A stretch of DNA of 64,000 nt, taken from Saccharothrix sp. NRRL B-16314 (GTDB lineage Bacteria; Actinomycetota; Actinomycetes; Mycobacteriales; Pseudonocardiaceae). A program made the position numbers and the translations under genes. Where the stretch lies: contig NZ_JNXC01000029.1 of the NCBI RefSeq assembly GCF_000716595.1, positions 1 to 64,000 on the forward strand, written 5' to 3'. The notes under the pieces were generated by a model. The model did not search any database, was not told where the DNA came from, and was given only the letters and a program-made list of their open reading frames with translations. Shown here in pieces: positions 1 through 8,972 of the stretch; the stretch's first letter is position 1; each line of letters begins with the position of its first letter.

Positions 1-285
1 GACGACCTCGTTGTCGAAGAGGCTGCGGATGGTGGCGTTGTTGACCCGCATCTTCGAGACCACGTACGCGGTCTGCGTGGCGGTCATGTCCAGCGAGATC
101 GTGCCCACGGGAGTGACGTTCTGGTCGACCCCGCCACCCGATGGGAGGCCAGGGGCCAGGATCGTTTGCGGGGTGAAGGTAACGGATGCCTCCGCCTGTG
201 CGGGCGTGGCGACCAGTAGGCCGGCGGTCAGTGCGAGCACCGCCGCCGCGGCCAGGGGGCGAACGTTCAAGTCGGATCTCCTCAT
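1..285 (-). CDS. Secreted protein of unknown function, C-terminus cut off by window edge
   Basis: Read from the ATG at 283-285 leftwards, 95 codons stay open to the window edge. The protein starts MRRSDLNVRPLAAAAVLALT, a twin-arginine-flavoured basic N-terminus followed by a hydrophobic core and a likely cleavage after ATPAQA (about residue 31). The mature part (SVTFTPQTILAPG...) has the look of a beta-rich exported domain, but I do not recognise a family. An ATG at 297-299 in another frame is closed after five codons, so 285 is the best start. Export is well supported; function is not known. Confidence 0.6.
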   Translation of the reverse strand, partial: MRRSDLNVRPLAAAAVLALTAGLLVATPAQAEASVTFTPQTILAPGLPSGGGVDQNVTPVGTISLDMTATQTAYVVSKMRVNNATIRSLFDNEVV

Positions 286-641
286 CGGCGCTTGGTCATC
301 GTCCCGTGCGAGCTGACTTCCAAGTGGATTGTCCCCGTTTATCGCGGGTCAGGACGCGGATTGTCGCCGGACTTGGTCGTCGAGGCCTGTAGCCGGCTGC
401 GGGCAGTTGTATGCGAGGCGGAATACCGCAAAAACCGTGCGAGTCCGACCGGTTTGCGTGCTCGCCATCCCGGTGGGTCGGGGCGTCCTGGATGAACAGA
501 AGATTCTGCGTCTACTCGTCGGATGCCGTCGTGATCACCGATCGTACCTGCGTCGATGCGGATGGAGACCGCAAAATTGCGCGTTCAGTCATGTGCGCTA
601 AGCCATTCGAGTGAGATATCGGTTCACTCCAGAGTGGCGGC
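286..641. other. Intergenic region between divergent genes, with an inverted repeat
   Basis: No convincing gene in 356 bases; the open frames on the plus strand show no protein-like composition. Close to the start of the following ATPase gene, GAGTGA at 609-614 and TCACTC at 624-629 form an inverted repeat with a 9-base spacer. This could be a binding site for a repressor of the ATPase operon. That is inference from position only. Confidence 0.35.
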
Positions 642-3600
642 ATGTTCACTCGTTCGTGGGTCGTTCGCGATGGGGTAAGACATCGCTCCGTGACAGTCGA
701 TGTTCCTACCGAGCTGCGCAAGTGGCTGACGGCGCTTAGCGACTCTGACTTTGGCGCCCTGCTCGCTGTGTGTGATCAGCTCAGGCACGCCGCGCAGATG
801 CCCCCGCCGACCAAGGACCCTCGGCCACCGGTCCGGCGCGAGTTGCGGGCCGCGCGTGCCCACGCGGCCAAGATGTCGTCGCACCAGTTGACGCGCCTTG
901 CGGTCGGCGGGTTGTCGGTCGGAGCCCGCGTGTTGAGCGCCCACTGCAAGTTCGAGCCGGAGACAGTCGGCGACCCCGACCTCGACCAACTGCGCCGGAT
1001 GCTGATCGCTCTCGGCAGTCCATTCGGCCGGTTGGTGCTGTTCGGTCTGCTGTTGGGCGACGTGCCGGCGACAGCCCTGGCGTTGCGGCACCGGAGCGAT
1101 CTCGAGGCGGCTCTCCAAGACGCCGGACGTTCACCTGTACCAGCGTTGGTTGAGGCGTTGGAGCGCCGAGGGAATCCGGCACTGGCACTTGGGAGCGACA
1201 TGACTGCGGGCGTGGCATCGATCGTTCCGAAGGTGGATCCGGAACTCTGTTCGGCTGCGGTGGACGCCATTGAGAACGACCTCGTAGTCATTCGCGACTC
1301 TGCCTCTCGATTGGCCGTCCTTCTTCGCGCTGTAGCGGATGACATTGTCATCGGCGGCGAAATGGATGGTGAGATCGACAGATCGTTGGCCGAGTACCGT
1401 CAGCAGCGCTCGGCCTTCTTCCAAGCCCTCGCCGACGTGACCGGAAAGGCCGAGAGCGCGGACTTCGACAGTGCCGGCGCATTGCTGGTGCAGTTTCGCG
1501 CTGAGGAGCTGGCGCGGAAGGAGGAAGAAGAGACCTCCAGGCAGACCACCGAACAGGCTGCCGCCGTCGCACGCATCGCCGAACTGCGTAAGCAACTCGG
1601 CGAACTCGAAGAGCTCGTCAAATCGGTACCCGGCAACGCCCGAGAGTCTTTGCAGGACGCGGCGCGTGCGGTGGAGGCTGACATCGAGCGGCTGCGGGCC
1701 ACCGCCGAGTTGCCGTTGGTCGAAACCGAGCGACTCCCGGAACCGGTCGCGACAACTGCCGGGCACTTCGGCGAGCCGGCGTCAGAGCAAGAGCCGCGGT
1801 CTGCGGAAGCCGTGGCCCCGCCGCCGATAGAGGCAGTGGACACCACGGAAACGGTGACCTCGCCGGACAGCGACGACCTGGCGATCGGATTCCCATGGGA
1901 GGAGGGGAAACCGCCGCTCGCGGTGGAGCTGGCCGGCAGCGGCAGGCTTGTCGAGGCGTACTGGGTGACCGCGATGTCCGGCGAGCCCAATCGACGCAGC
2001 GCCGTGCTGCGGTTCGCCGCAGCCGCGTACGGGATCAACAACAACGCGGACGCCACTGCGGTGTTGGCAGGTCTTGAGCTTGACGCACAGGAGCTGGCCG
2101 GTGATGCCGACGCTGCAGCGCTTGCCACCACGGCCGCCCTGCGCGCCGGCCTGATCGCGGGATGGGGCCTCCCCACGCTGACCCAGCTGCGGCCGGAACT
2201 GGTGCTCCCGGCTCGTTGGGCTGCGCTGATCGACACGACGATCGACGCCGTTCGCCGTGGCTTCCGCATCGACGACGGCTTGGGTGGGCTCCTCCAGGAG
2301 AACGACGCGCACGAGGCACGTACGGAGCTGGGCCGTCGGGCCCGTGACATGGCCGAGGAACTGCCCCGTCGCAAGAACAGCTACCAGCGTGCGACCCGGG
2401 TGTTGCAGCGGTTGATGATCACAGGCCAGCCTTTGGCCACCGCGCTGGCAGTGGTGGCGGAGTGGTCCGAAGGTACAGGGGACGGCCAAGAAGTCGGCTC
2501 CGCGCTCGCGGCGATGAACGCGCCGGGAGCGATTGACGCGATGATCGAGTCCGCCGATGCCGCCATGCGCACACCGAAACAGGCACGAGAGCCCATCGTG
2601 GCCGTTGCGCTCCGGACCTTGGTCCGTGCGATCGAGGAAGTGCGGACGATCCTGATCGAGGCCGACGCGGTGTGCAGGCGCTTGACCGCCACCCAATCGG
2701 AAGACCAGGCCGTTGCGACACGGCTGTCGCGGGCGCTGGCGGATGTCGAATCCGCCGAGCCGCCGTCGGGCATGTCCGGTGTGGCCATGGCACTGTTCCG
2801 CCGGTGGTTGCAACGGCCCAACGAGACGATCCGCGCCGGATACGCCGCTGTGGGCGGTGGGGAAACCTCGTTCAGCCTGTCCGAACCGAGCCCCGATGTC
2901 CTGCTGGTGCTGCCGGACCTTCCCAGGGACACCTGGGGGCGCCCCAACCCGGAGGACCTGCGGACGCCCGTGGTGTTGGCGGAGCTGACCCGCGAGCCGG
3001 ACCTCGAACGGGCGGTCTCCGCCTACTGCCAGCGCGGGGACCTCCGCAGCGCGCGTCGGCTGGTCGAGCTGGCGGGGGAGGGGTTCTGGGCCGTCGATCA
3101 GCCGGTGGGTCCGCTCCGCGAGATCCTGGAAGACGGCACCCGGTCGTGCACGAAGCTCCATCACGCGGCCCTCAACAGGGCGCGTGACCTCTTCGCACGC
3201 ATCCGCACCCAGAACCTCCTCGACCTCGAGGACGAGACTGCCGTCGCGGGAAAGCTGGAAGCACTGGCCACGGTGGACGACGGCGCGTTCGACGATGCGG
3301 CGGCGAGCCTGGCGCAGCTCGCGGAGGAACTGGACGCGAAGCACCGCTCCCGGGTCGAGGACCTTCGCAGCGAGATCGCGACACTGCACGTCCAGGCCGA
3401 CGACCATGATCGGATCGTTTCCCTGCTCGATGACGGGGACACCGTCACCGCGGCGGAGTTCATCGCGTTCATCCGGGCGGGCAAGCCGCTGCCGGAGCAT
3501 GTGCAGGAGGCGGCCGAGGACGTCAAGAGCTTCGCCGAGATGGTTGCCCGCCAGCACGAGGGAACGCGCGCCGGAGCGTTCGCCTGGTCCGAGCTGGCGG

Positions 3601-6176
3601 CGAGCGGAGCGGCGCTCACCCCGCTGGCGAACACAGGTGTGCAAGCGTGGGAATCGCTGAAGAACCACGACGGCCTGAGCGGGGACCGATGGGCGAACGC
3701 CGTCCGCGACATCCTGCGGACGCTCGGCCTCCAGCCCGCCACCCGTCCACAGGAGATCAACCGCGGCGCCCGGCGCGGATTCCGCAAGTTCAGGGTGCAG
3801 GGCACGCCGTCCGACGGCTCGTACATCTCGACTTTGGGATCGGCCGCGAGCAACTACACCGTGACCGTGGTGGTCGAGGAGCACAGGGGACGCCGATCGG
3901 TTCTCGACGTGCTCGGTCCCGAGGACGCCGGACGCGCGAACGTCGTCCTCTACCTGCACACGATGGACCTGCAGTCCAGGCGGGGGTTGGCAGCCGAAGC
4001 CACTCGGAGCCCGGTCCAGGCACTGGTCATCGACCCCGCGGTGATCGGATGGGTCGCGGCGAACGCACCAGGTTCCTGGCGTGCCACCCAGCGCATCACC
4101 CTGCCGTGGACGGCGCTGAACCCGTACACGCCGTTCGTCGCGGGACTGGTGCCTCCGGAGGTGTTCGTCGGCCGGGTTCGGGAGATGGCGGAGGTCATCG
4201 ACCCGAACGGCGGGCTGTTCATCTACGGCGGTCGCCAACTCGGCAAGTCGGCACTGCTGCGCCGGGTCGAGGCGACGTTCAACGATGGTGAGTACCGGTT
4301 CGCCGTCTACCTCGATCTGAAGGGCCGCGGCATCGGGGAGGCGGAGCCCGCCAGCCGGATCTGGCGCGAACTCGTGTTGGAACTGAAGAAGGCGAGCGTG
4401 CTCTCCGACCGGGTTTCCCAGGATGCCCCCGCCGACGTCGTGGTGAACCAGGTGCGGACGTGGCTCGACCAACACTCCGGCCGCCGGTTGCTCCTGCTGG
4501 CCGACGAGGCCGATGCGTTCCTCACCGCGGATTCACGCGGGACGCCCACCGCAGGCGGCGTAGCGCACTTCCCCAACGTGCTGCGCCTGAAGGAACTGAT
4601 GGAATCGACGGACCGGCGGTTCAAGGTCGTGTTCGCCGGCCTGCACCAGGTGCAGCGATTCGGGCACCTGTCCAACGTGCCGCTGGTCCACGGAGGCCCC
4701 GACATCCTGGTCGGTCCGTTGGACCAGGTCGATGCGCGCAGGCTCGTCGTGGCGCCCCTCGCCGCGCTGGGCTACAGCTTCGAGCGACCCGAACTCGTGT
4801 GGCGCTTGCTCTCGGCTACCAACTATCAAGCCAGCCTCATCCAGATCTTCTGTGAAGAGCTCGTGCGGACGCTGCACAACCGCGTGTCGCACGCCCAGGC
4901 GTTGCCGGTGCCGATCAGGGAGAGCGATGTCGAGGCGGTGGTCGGCAGCGACCGGGTACGCGCCCGCATCGCCGAACGTCTCCGCATCACGATCAACCTC
5001 GAAGACCGGTACCGCGTTCTCACCCTCGTCATCGCGCTGCTGAGCCTGAAGGACAGGTTCAGCACCGATTACGGTCCGGAGAAGCTCCTGCAGGAGGCCC
5101 GCGAGCACTGGCCGGCCGGGTTCGAGGACCTCACCGCCTCGCAGGTCAGCATCTACCTGGACGAGATGGTCGGCCTTGGCTTGCTCATCCGGCTGTCCGG
5201 CCAGAGCAGGTACGCCGTGCGGAGTCCCAACGTGGTGAACATGCTGGGCACCAAGGCGAGCCTCGAGCTGGAACTCCGGGAAACGGCGTTCGACCTGCCC
5301 TACGAATACAACCCGCGTGACGCGCGCAGGCTGCTGCTCAGCGCGCAGGGCGTCCAGAGGCGCAGTCCGCTCACCGACGGCCAACTGTTCGAGCTCGCGG
5401 CGGTCGGCGCTGCCTCGGTCGTCACCGGCACCGATGCCCTCGGCGTGGACCGTGTGCCTGCAGCGTTGAAGGACTACGCGGAGATGCGTGGTAGCCGGGT
5501 CGAGGTGCACACGTCGGTGGCCGACATCGCGAAGGCGGTGACGACGGCCGCGCGTCGCAAGAGGCCCACCGTCATGGTGGCGGACCTGCGTGATCGGACG
5601 GTGGCCGAGATCTTCAAGGTCAAGGAGCGGCTGGCCAAGGACCGACTGGCTTCCGTGCTGGTGATCGACCCCTCGGTTGCGCGGGAGGTCGGCGTGGCGG
5701 AGGGCGTGGAGCTCGTGCGACCGTCACGGTGGACGGCGGGCAGCCTGCGCAGCTGGCCGGAGTGCCCGTTCGACGTGTTGGGCTCACGGGTCCGGCTGAT
5801 CGAGGCGACCGGCGGCTGGACGGAGCTGGTGGAGGACGTCATCGCCTGGGTGGTGGTGCGGGGTGCTACTCAGGCGCAGGCGTTGGGGCGGGTCGTGCAG
5901 TGGTCCACGGACCTGGTTTGGGCGCGGAACTTCCTCGACCGGGCCGGGGTCGACCAGGCGCTCATCACGCGCATCGGGCCGTGGGTCGACTACCTCGACC
6001 CGGGCGAGGTGATCTCGACGGCCGACGTGGCCGTGATGCTCGAACTCGACCTGGGAAGAGCAATCGAGCTGCTGGACGACCTGGTCGACTGGGGAGTGCT
6101 CGACGAAAGCGCGGACGGCATCATGCTCGACCGGGTCGTGCACCGCTGCATCACCACGGTCCGCGAGAAGTCGTGA
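642..6176 (+). CDS. Very large P-loop ATPase with coiled coil, helical repeats and C-terminal winged-helix-like region
   Basis: 1,844 residues. Visible layout: helical N-terminus; Glu/Lys-rich coiled coil at about 287-355; acidic/proline linker to about 420; a long alpha-helical stretch to about 1080; a beta-rich segment; then an ATPase core. The core begins around 1173 (PPEVFVGR), with Walker A GGRQLGKS near 1196 and Walker B LLLLADEADAF near 1283. Helical and winged-helix-like segments follow, and the last 280 residues end in a small HTH-like domain. The gross layout (NTPase plus large helical arms) is that of STAND-like or AAA sensor ATPases in bacterial conflict systems, but I cannot assign a named family. 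The stop overlaps the next gene by 4 bp (GTGA), so the two are translationally coupled. No signal peptide or membrane segment is visible, so it is cytoplasmic. Start chosen at the first ATG of the open frame. Confidence 0.75.
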   Translation: MFTRSWVVRDGVRHRSVTVDVPTELRKWLTALSDSDFGALLAVCDQLRHAAQMPPPTKDPRPPVRRELRAARAHAAKMSSHQLTRLAVGGLSVGARVLSAHCKFEPETVGDPDLDQLRRMLIALGSPFGRLVLFGLLLGDVPATALALRHRSDLEAALQDAGRSPVPALVEALERRGNPALALGSDMTAGVASIVPKVDPELCSAAVDAIENDLVVIRDSASRLAVLLRAVADDIVIGGEMDGEIDRSLAEYRQQRSAFFQALADVTGKAESADFDSAGALLVQFRAEELARKEEEETSRQTTEQAAAVARIAELRKQLGELEELVKSVPGNARESLQDAARAVEADIERLRATAELPLVETERLPEPVATTAGHFGEPASEQEPRSAEAVAPPPIEAVDTTETVTSPDSDDLAIGFPWEEGKPPLAVELAGSGRLVEAYWVTAMSGEPNRRSAVLRFAAAAYGINNNADATAVLAGLELDAQELAGDADAAALATTAALRAGLIAGWGLPTLTQLRPELVLPARWAALIDTTIDAVRRGFRIDDGLGGLLQENDAHEARTELGRRARDMAEELPRRKNSYQRATRVLQRLMITGQPLATALAVVAEWSEGTGDGQEVGSALAAMNAPGAIDAMIESADAAMRTPKQAREPIVAVALRTLVRAIEEVRTILIEADAVCRRLTATQSEDQAVATRLSRALADVESAEPPSGMSGVAMALFRRWLQRPNETIRAGYAAVGGGETSFSLSEPSPDVLLVLPDLPRDTWGRPNPEDLRTPVVLAELTREPDLERAVSAYCQRGDLRSARRLVELAGEGFWAVDQPVGPLREILEDGTRSCTKLHHAALNRARDLFARIRTQNLLDLEDETAVAGKLEALATVDDGAFDDAAASLAQLAEELDAKHRSRVEDLRSEIATLHVQADDHDRIVSLLDDGDTVTAAEFIAFIRAGKPLPEHVQEAAEDVKSFAEMVARQHEGTRAGAFAWSELAASGAALTPLANTGVQAWESLKNHDGLSGDRWANAVRDILRTLGLQPATRPQEINRGARRGFRKFRVQGTPSDGSYISTLGSAASNYTVTVVVEEHRGRRSVLDVLGPEDAGRANVVLYLHTMDLQSRRGLAAEATRSPVQALVIDPAVIGWVAANAPGSWRATQRITLPWTALNPYTPFVAGLVPPEVFVGRVREMAEVIDPNGGLFIYGGRQLGKSALLRRVEATFNDGEYRFAVYLDLKGRGIGEAEPASRIWRELVLELKKASVLSDRVSQDAPADVVVNQVRTWLDQHSGRRLLLLADEADAFLTADSRGTPTAGGVAHFPNVLRLKELMESTDRRFKVVFAGLHQVQRFGHLSNVPLVHGGPDILVGPLDQVDARRLVVAPLAALGYSFERPELVWRLLSATNYQASLIQIFCEELVRTLHNRVSHAQALPVPIRESDVEAVVGSDRVRARIAERLRITINLEDRYRVLTLVIALLSLKDRFSTDYGPEKLLQEAREHWPAGFEDLTASQVSIYLDEMVGLGLLIRLSGQSRYAVRSPNVVNMLGTKASLELELRETAFDLPYEYNPRDARRLLLSAQGVQRRSPLTDGQLFELAAVGAASVVTGTDALGVDRVPAALKDYAEMRGSRVEVHTSVADIAKAVTTAARRKRPTVMVADLRDRTVAEIFKVKERLAKDRLASVLVIDPSVAREVGVAEGVELVRPSRWTAGSLRSWPECPFDVLGSRVRLIEATGGWTELVEDVIAWVVVRGATQAQALGRVVQWSTDLVWARNFLDRAGVDQALITRIGPWVDYLDPGEVISTADVAVMLELDLGRAIELLDDLVDWGVLDESADGIMLDRVVHRCITTVREKS

Positions 6177-7555
6177 AGAGCGGCCGCTCGGACTTCGGCT
6201 TGCTGCCAGGACCTCGCCGGCACTTGGACGTGCTGTCGGAGGACTTGAACAGCGGGTGGAGCTGCATCTGGCTCCTGCCGGACGACCTGGTGGACCGCGG
6301 CGTCGCCGACGAGCTCGTCGATCTCATCGAGCGTCGGGTCGACAGCGTGCGGGTGCCCCAACCGGAGGTGCGCAGGACGAGTGGGCAGCGGGCAGAGGTC
6401 CAGGCCACGGGGCCGGCCGAGGAACAGCTGCCCGCCTGGGCGCGAAGCAGGTTCGGGGTGTTCGACTGGGACGAGTCGTTCCACACCGCTTCGGTCACGA
6501 CGTTGGAGAGCACGTCCTCCGTGTCGGAGCGCCTGCTGCTCGTGTTCGAGGACCCATCCGGTGAAGTTGACGACCCGCTCGCCGTGCTCACTTCGTCGGA
6601 CTGGCTGCGGCGGAAAGTCGTCGTCGTGCGTGCCTGGGCGGAAAACGATCCGGACGACGTTGCCTCGGTGTTCACCAGGTTGACCGCCTTCTCGAAGGAG
6701 CATGGTGTTCCGCCCGACGACCGCACACGCGTGCTCGTCGCGGCCAGGCTCGGAGATCTGCCGGCCCGGCTGTTGGACAAGGTTGATCCGGTGACTACCA
6801 GGGCGCACTGGTGGTGGAGCGTGTGCGGCCGTCTCGACACGGCGGTCGTCACCACAGCTGCCCGAGGCCGGAGGACCGGGCGGGGCCACCCGCACCGGAT
6901 CGACGTGCGGGAACTGGTGACGGCGGAGGTGATCGTCGAGGTATCCGGCCCCGATCTGGCGCTTGCAGAAGGGCTGGCGTCATCATGGGATGGTCGTCGG
7001 GGGACGCTCCGCGAGCAGATAGCCGCCTTCGCGCACGCGGAGGACGACCTCGCAGCGGGTGTTCCCCGGCGGCTCCGCGGCAGTGGAGAGCGACCGACCG
7101 AAGAGCTGAGATCCGCGTGGAGCGCCGGCTCCCTGGAACTCTGGGATGGGCAGCTCCGGATCAGTCCCGCAGTCCGCGGGGCGATCGATTCGTTGGTGGA
7201 CCTGGACAACCTCGTGTGGCGGGGGCACAACCGGGCATTGATGCCGCTCATCGACGGTTGGCGCGCACGGCTTGAGGAGACGGTCCGCTCAAGGGCGAGC
7301 ACAGCCGTACTCGCCGAACTGGGCCGTGATGTCCGCGGCGGCGCGCCCGAGGGGGTGGAGGCGAACGGTCGTATCACCCTGGAACTCGGGATGATGGCGT
7401 GGGCGGTATCGACCTCCCGGGTCAGGTTGTCGCGGTCGGACAGGGAGCTGCTGTTCTGCCTGCGGGATGCGCGAAACGCACTTGCGCACCTGAGGCCACT
7501 TGACGACGAGCACGTGGACCGCATGGCCAGGCTCGTTCCCGACCGGTCATGGTGA
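6173..7555 (+). CDS. Partner of the large ATPase, with a C-terminal HEPN-type Rx4H motif
   Basis: 460 residues from the GTG that overlaps the ATPase stop codon; the open frame extends further upstream, but only inside the ATPase gene. The protein is soluble and of unknown family. Near the C-terminus residues 434-439 read RNALAH within LRDARNALAHL, the Rx4-6H pattern that marks HEPN ribonuclease or HEPN-like domains (known for that superfamily). The surroundings are helical, as expected for a HEPN fold. Tight coupling to a giant P-loop ATPase suggests a sensor/effector pair, with this protein as possible RNase effector. Nuclease activity is inference: the same short motif also occurs in non-catalytic HEPN proteins. 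Confidence 0.65.
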   Translation: MKSGRSDFGLLPGPRRHLDVLSEDLNSGWSCIWLLPDDLVDRGVADELVDLIERRVDSVRVPQPEVRRTSGQRAEVQATGPAEEQLPAWARSRFGVFDWDESFHTASVTTLESTSSVSERLLLVFEDPSGEVDDPLAVLTSSDWLRRKVVVVRAWAENDPDDVASVFTRLTAFSKEHGVPPDDRTRVLVAARLGDLPARLLDKVDPVTTRAHWWWSVCGRLDTAVVTTAARGRRTGRGHPHRIDVRELVTAEVIVEVSGPDLALAEGLASSWDGRRGTLREQIAAFAHAEDDLAAGVPRRLRGSGERPTEELRSAWSAGSLELWDGQLRISPAVRGAIDSLVDLDNLVWRGHNRALMPLIDGWRARLEETVRSRASTAVLAELGRDVRGGAPEGVEANGRITLELGMMAWAVSTSRVRLSRSDRELLFCLRDARNALAHLRPLDDEHVDRMARLVPDRSW

Positions 7556-7630
7556 CGGTGCGCCATCTTGATCTCCGCCACGCATCGACTGGCCGTCGCT
7601 TGATGTCGGCAGGCGACAGGAGTCGTTCGC

Positions 7631-7735
7631 ATGAGACTCGACGAGCTTGAGGCCCTGCGCCGGAAATACCTCGGCATGGCGATTGCTGCGAGCCGAGAAC
7701 GCGCCGCGAGGGGAATGGGAAAAGTCAAGGTGTGA
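7631..7735 (+). CDS. Possible 34-residue basic helical peptide
   Basis: ATG at 7631 preceded by ACAGGAG with 8-base spacing, a good ribosome site for such a short frame. The peptide (MRLDELEALRRKYLGMAIAA... then arginine/lysine-rich to the stop) would be amphipathic and basic. It lies between the ATPase/HEPN operon and a tRNA-like remnant. It could be a small accessory protein, a leader or the remnant of a longer gene; there is no family signature. Confidence rests on the ribosome site and composition. Confidence 0.35.
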   Translation: MRLDELEALRRKYLGMAIAASRERAARGMGKVKV

Positions 7736-7811
7736 CAACAGGGTCGAGGTGCGCCGATGTGCCTCCAACTGCACCGTCACGGCCTGCTGATTCGGCGTCT
7801 CCACCGTTGAA

Positions 7812-7846
7812 GGTCAAGGGGCGCAGACTCGAATCCTGTCATCCGG
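7812..7846 (+). other. Degraded tRNA 3' end (T-arm and acceptor remnant)
   Basis: The stretch contains GCAGA (7823-7827), a 7-base loop CTCGAAT (7828-7834) and CCTGT (7835-7839), followed by CATCCGG. This is the usual spacing of a tRNA T-arm: 5-base stem, 7-base loop holding TCGAAT, 5-base stem, acceptor strand. The closing position is mismatched (A against C) and the loop starts C rather than T, so it is not a working gene. No matching 5' half is visible upstream. Such remnants usually mark the far end of an element integrated in a tRNA gene. Confidence 0.35.
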
Positions 7847-7881
7847 TCGTGCCCTGGGAGACGGTCTGGGATGCTGGGCAC

Positions 7882-8379
7882 ATGTCTGCACACCCTGCGG
7901 CGTCCACCGCGGACGTCATCGATCAGCCGGTTCGGGCCCAGTTCGAGGCGTTCCTCGACGAGCACCGCGGTGCGCTCAACCGATGCTTGGACGGGCTCAC
8001 CGAGGAGCAGGTGCGCCGATCGCTGGTGCCCTCCCGGACCACGTTGCTGGGCTTGGTGAAGCATGCGACCTTCGTGGAGAAGGTCTGGTTCGACGAAGCC
8101 ATCACCTGCCGCTCACGCGCCGAGATCGGCATCCCCGCGACTCCGGACGAGTCGTTCATCCTCGATGACGACGACACCATCGTCACCGTCAGGCAAGCAC
8201 ACCACGCCGCATGCGAGGCATCCCGTCAGGCGACGTCGTCGTTGGGGCTGGACGACACGGTTCGTGGCAACCGACGCGGCCCACTCCCGCTGCGCTGGGT
8301 GTACCTCCACGTGCTGCGTGAGCTCGCTCAGCACTGCGGACACGCGGACATCCTGCGCGAGCAGCTCATCAACGAGTAG
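7882..8379 (+). CDS. DinB/DUF664-family protein (mycothiol-dependent enzyme type)
   Basis: 165 residues from ATG 7882; the open frame runs 50 codons further upstream but crosses the tRNA-like remnant, and that part has no protein character. The four-helix DinB/DUF664 pattern is clear: an N-terminal helix ending in LVKHATFVEKVWF with its metal-ligand-type His, then LHVLRELAQHCGHADILRE near the C-terminus with further His ligands. In actinomycetes this family includes mycothiol S-transferases acting in detoxification (established knowledge). The substrate of this member cannot be told. Cytoplasmic, apparently monocistronic. Confidence 0.85.
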   Translation: MSAHPAASTADVIDQPVRAQFEAFLDEHRGALNRCLDGLTEEQVRRSLVPSRTTLLGLVKHATFVEKVWFDEAITCRSRAEIGIPATPDESFILDDDDTIVTVRQAHHAACEASRQATSSLGLDDTVRGNRRGPLPLRWVYLHVLRELAQHCGHADILREQLINE

Positions 8380-8413
8380 CGCTGCACCGCTGCAACACCT
8401 TTCGACCGTAACC

Positions 8414-8820
8414 GTGTCGGTCGAGCACAAGGAACTGGTGCAGTCCGGCCGGATCGACCAGGCGTTGATGAACGAGGTCGACGTCGTCGTGTCCGGGTTC
8501 TCCGGCGTGTCCGACAACGCGATCGGCGAGATGATCGGAGCAACGCACCCGGCTCGGTGCACGTGCAGCTGAAGCTAGGGTGCGGCCCGTTACGCAGGAG
8601 GACCCAGTGGCTGCGGCAACGGGCGCTGCTTGGTCGGGCACGTTCGCTACTGCGCTCGCGCTCGCGGTTCGATGTCGGGCGGGTGTGGCCGCGGATCGAG
8701 CAGGTCGCCCGCCAGCTCGACGTGGGCGGCGTCGATGTCGGGACGCTGCGCGCCCTGGCCGTGCGGTTCGGTGAGACGGTGCTCGTGAACCGGCTGGATG
8801 AGCTGGAGCGGGCGTCGTAG
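8414..8820 (+). pseudogene. Possible decayed coding sequence in a gene-poor stretch
   Basis: Between the DinB gene and the next gene (8380-8972) I find no intact gene. Two short frames have protein-like parts: a 52-residue frame at 8414-8572 (HKELVQSGRIDQALMNEVDV...) and the frame ending at 8820 (RFDVGRVWPRIEQVARQLD... to LVNRLDELERAS). They overlap in different frames and neither has a good ribosome site. They may be fragments of a broken gene. No family is recognisable. Confidence 0.25.
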
Positions 8821-8972
8821 CTGATTCCGAGGTCGGGGTGGAGTGCCTTGGTGACGGTTCTGCGCAGCGGTCAGCGGGTGGTTGGTGTCCCGCCGTCGGG
8901 ACGGGAGGGTCGCCTTGGTCATGGGTTCACGTGTGTCAGACGGGCAACGAGGCGGGCGAGGGCTCGATCTTG

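Noticed and set aside
1782..4475. 897-codon minus-strand frame inside the large ATPase gene
   Set aside because: Antisense to a gene with clear Walker motifs; low-complexity composition and no ribosome site.
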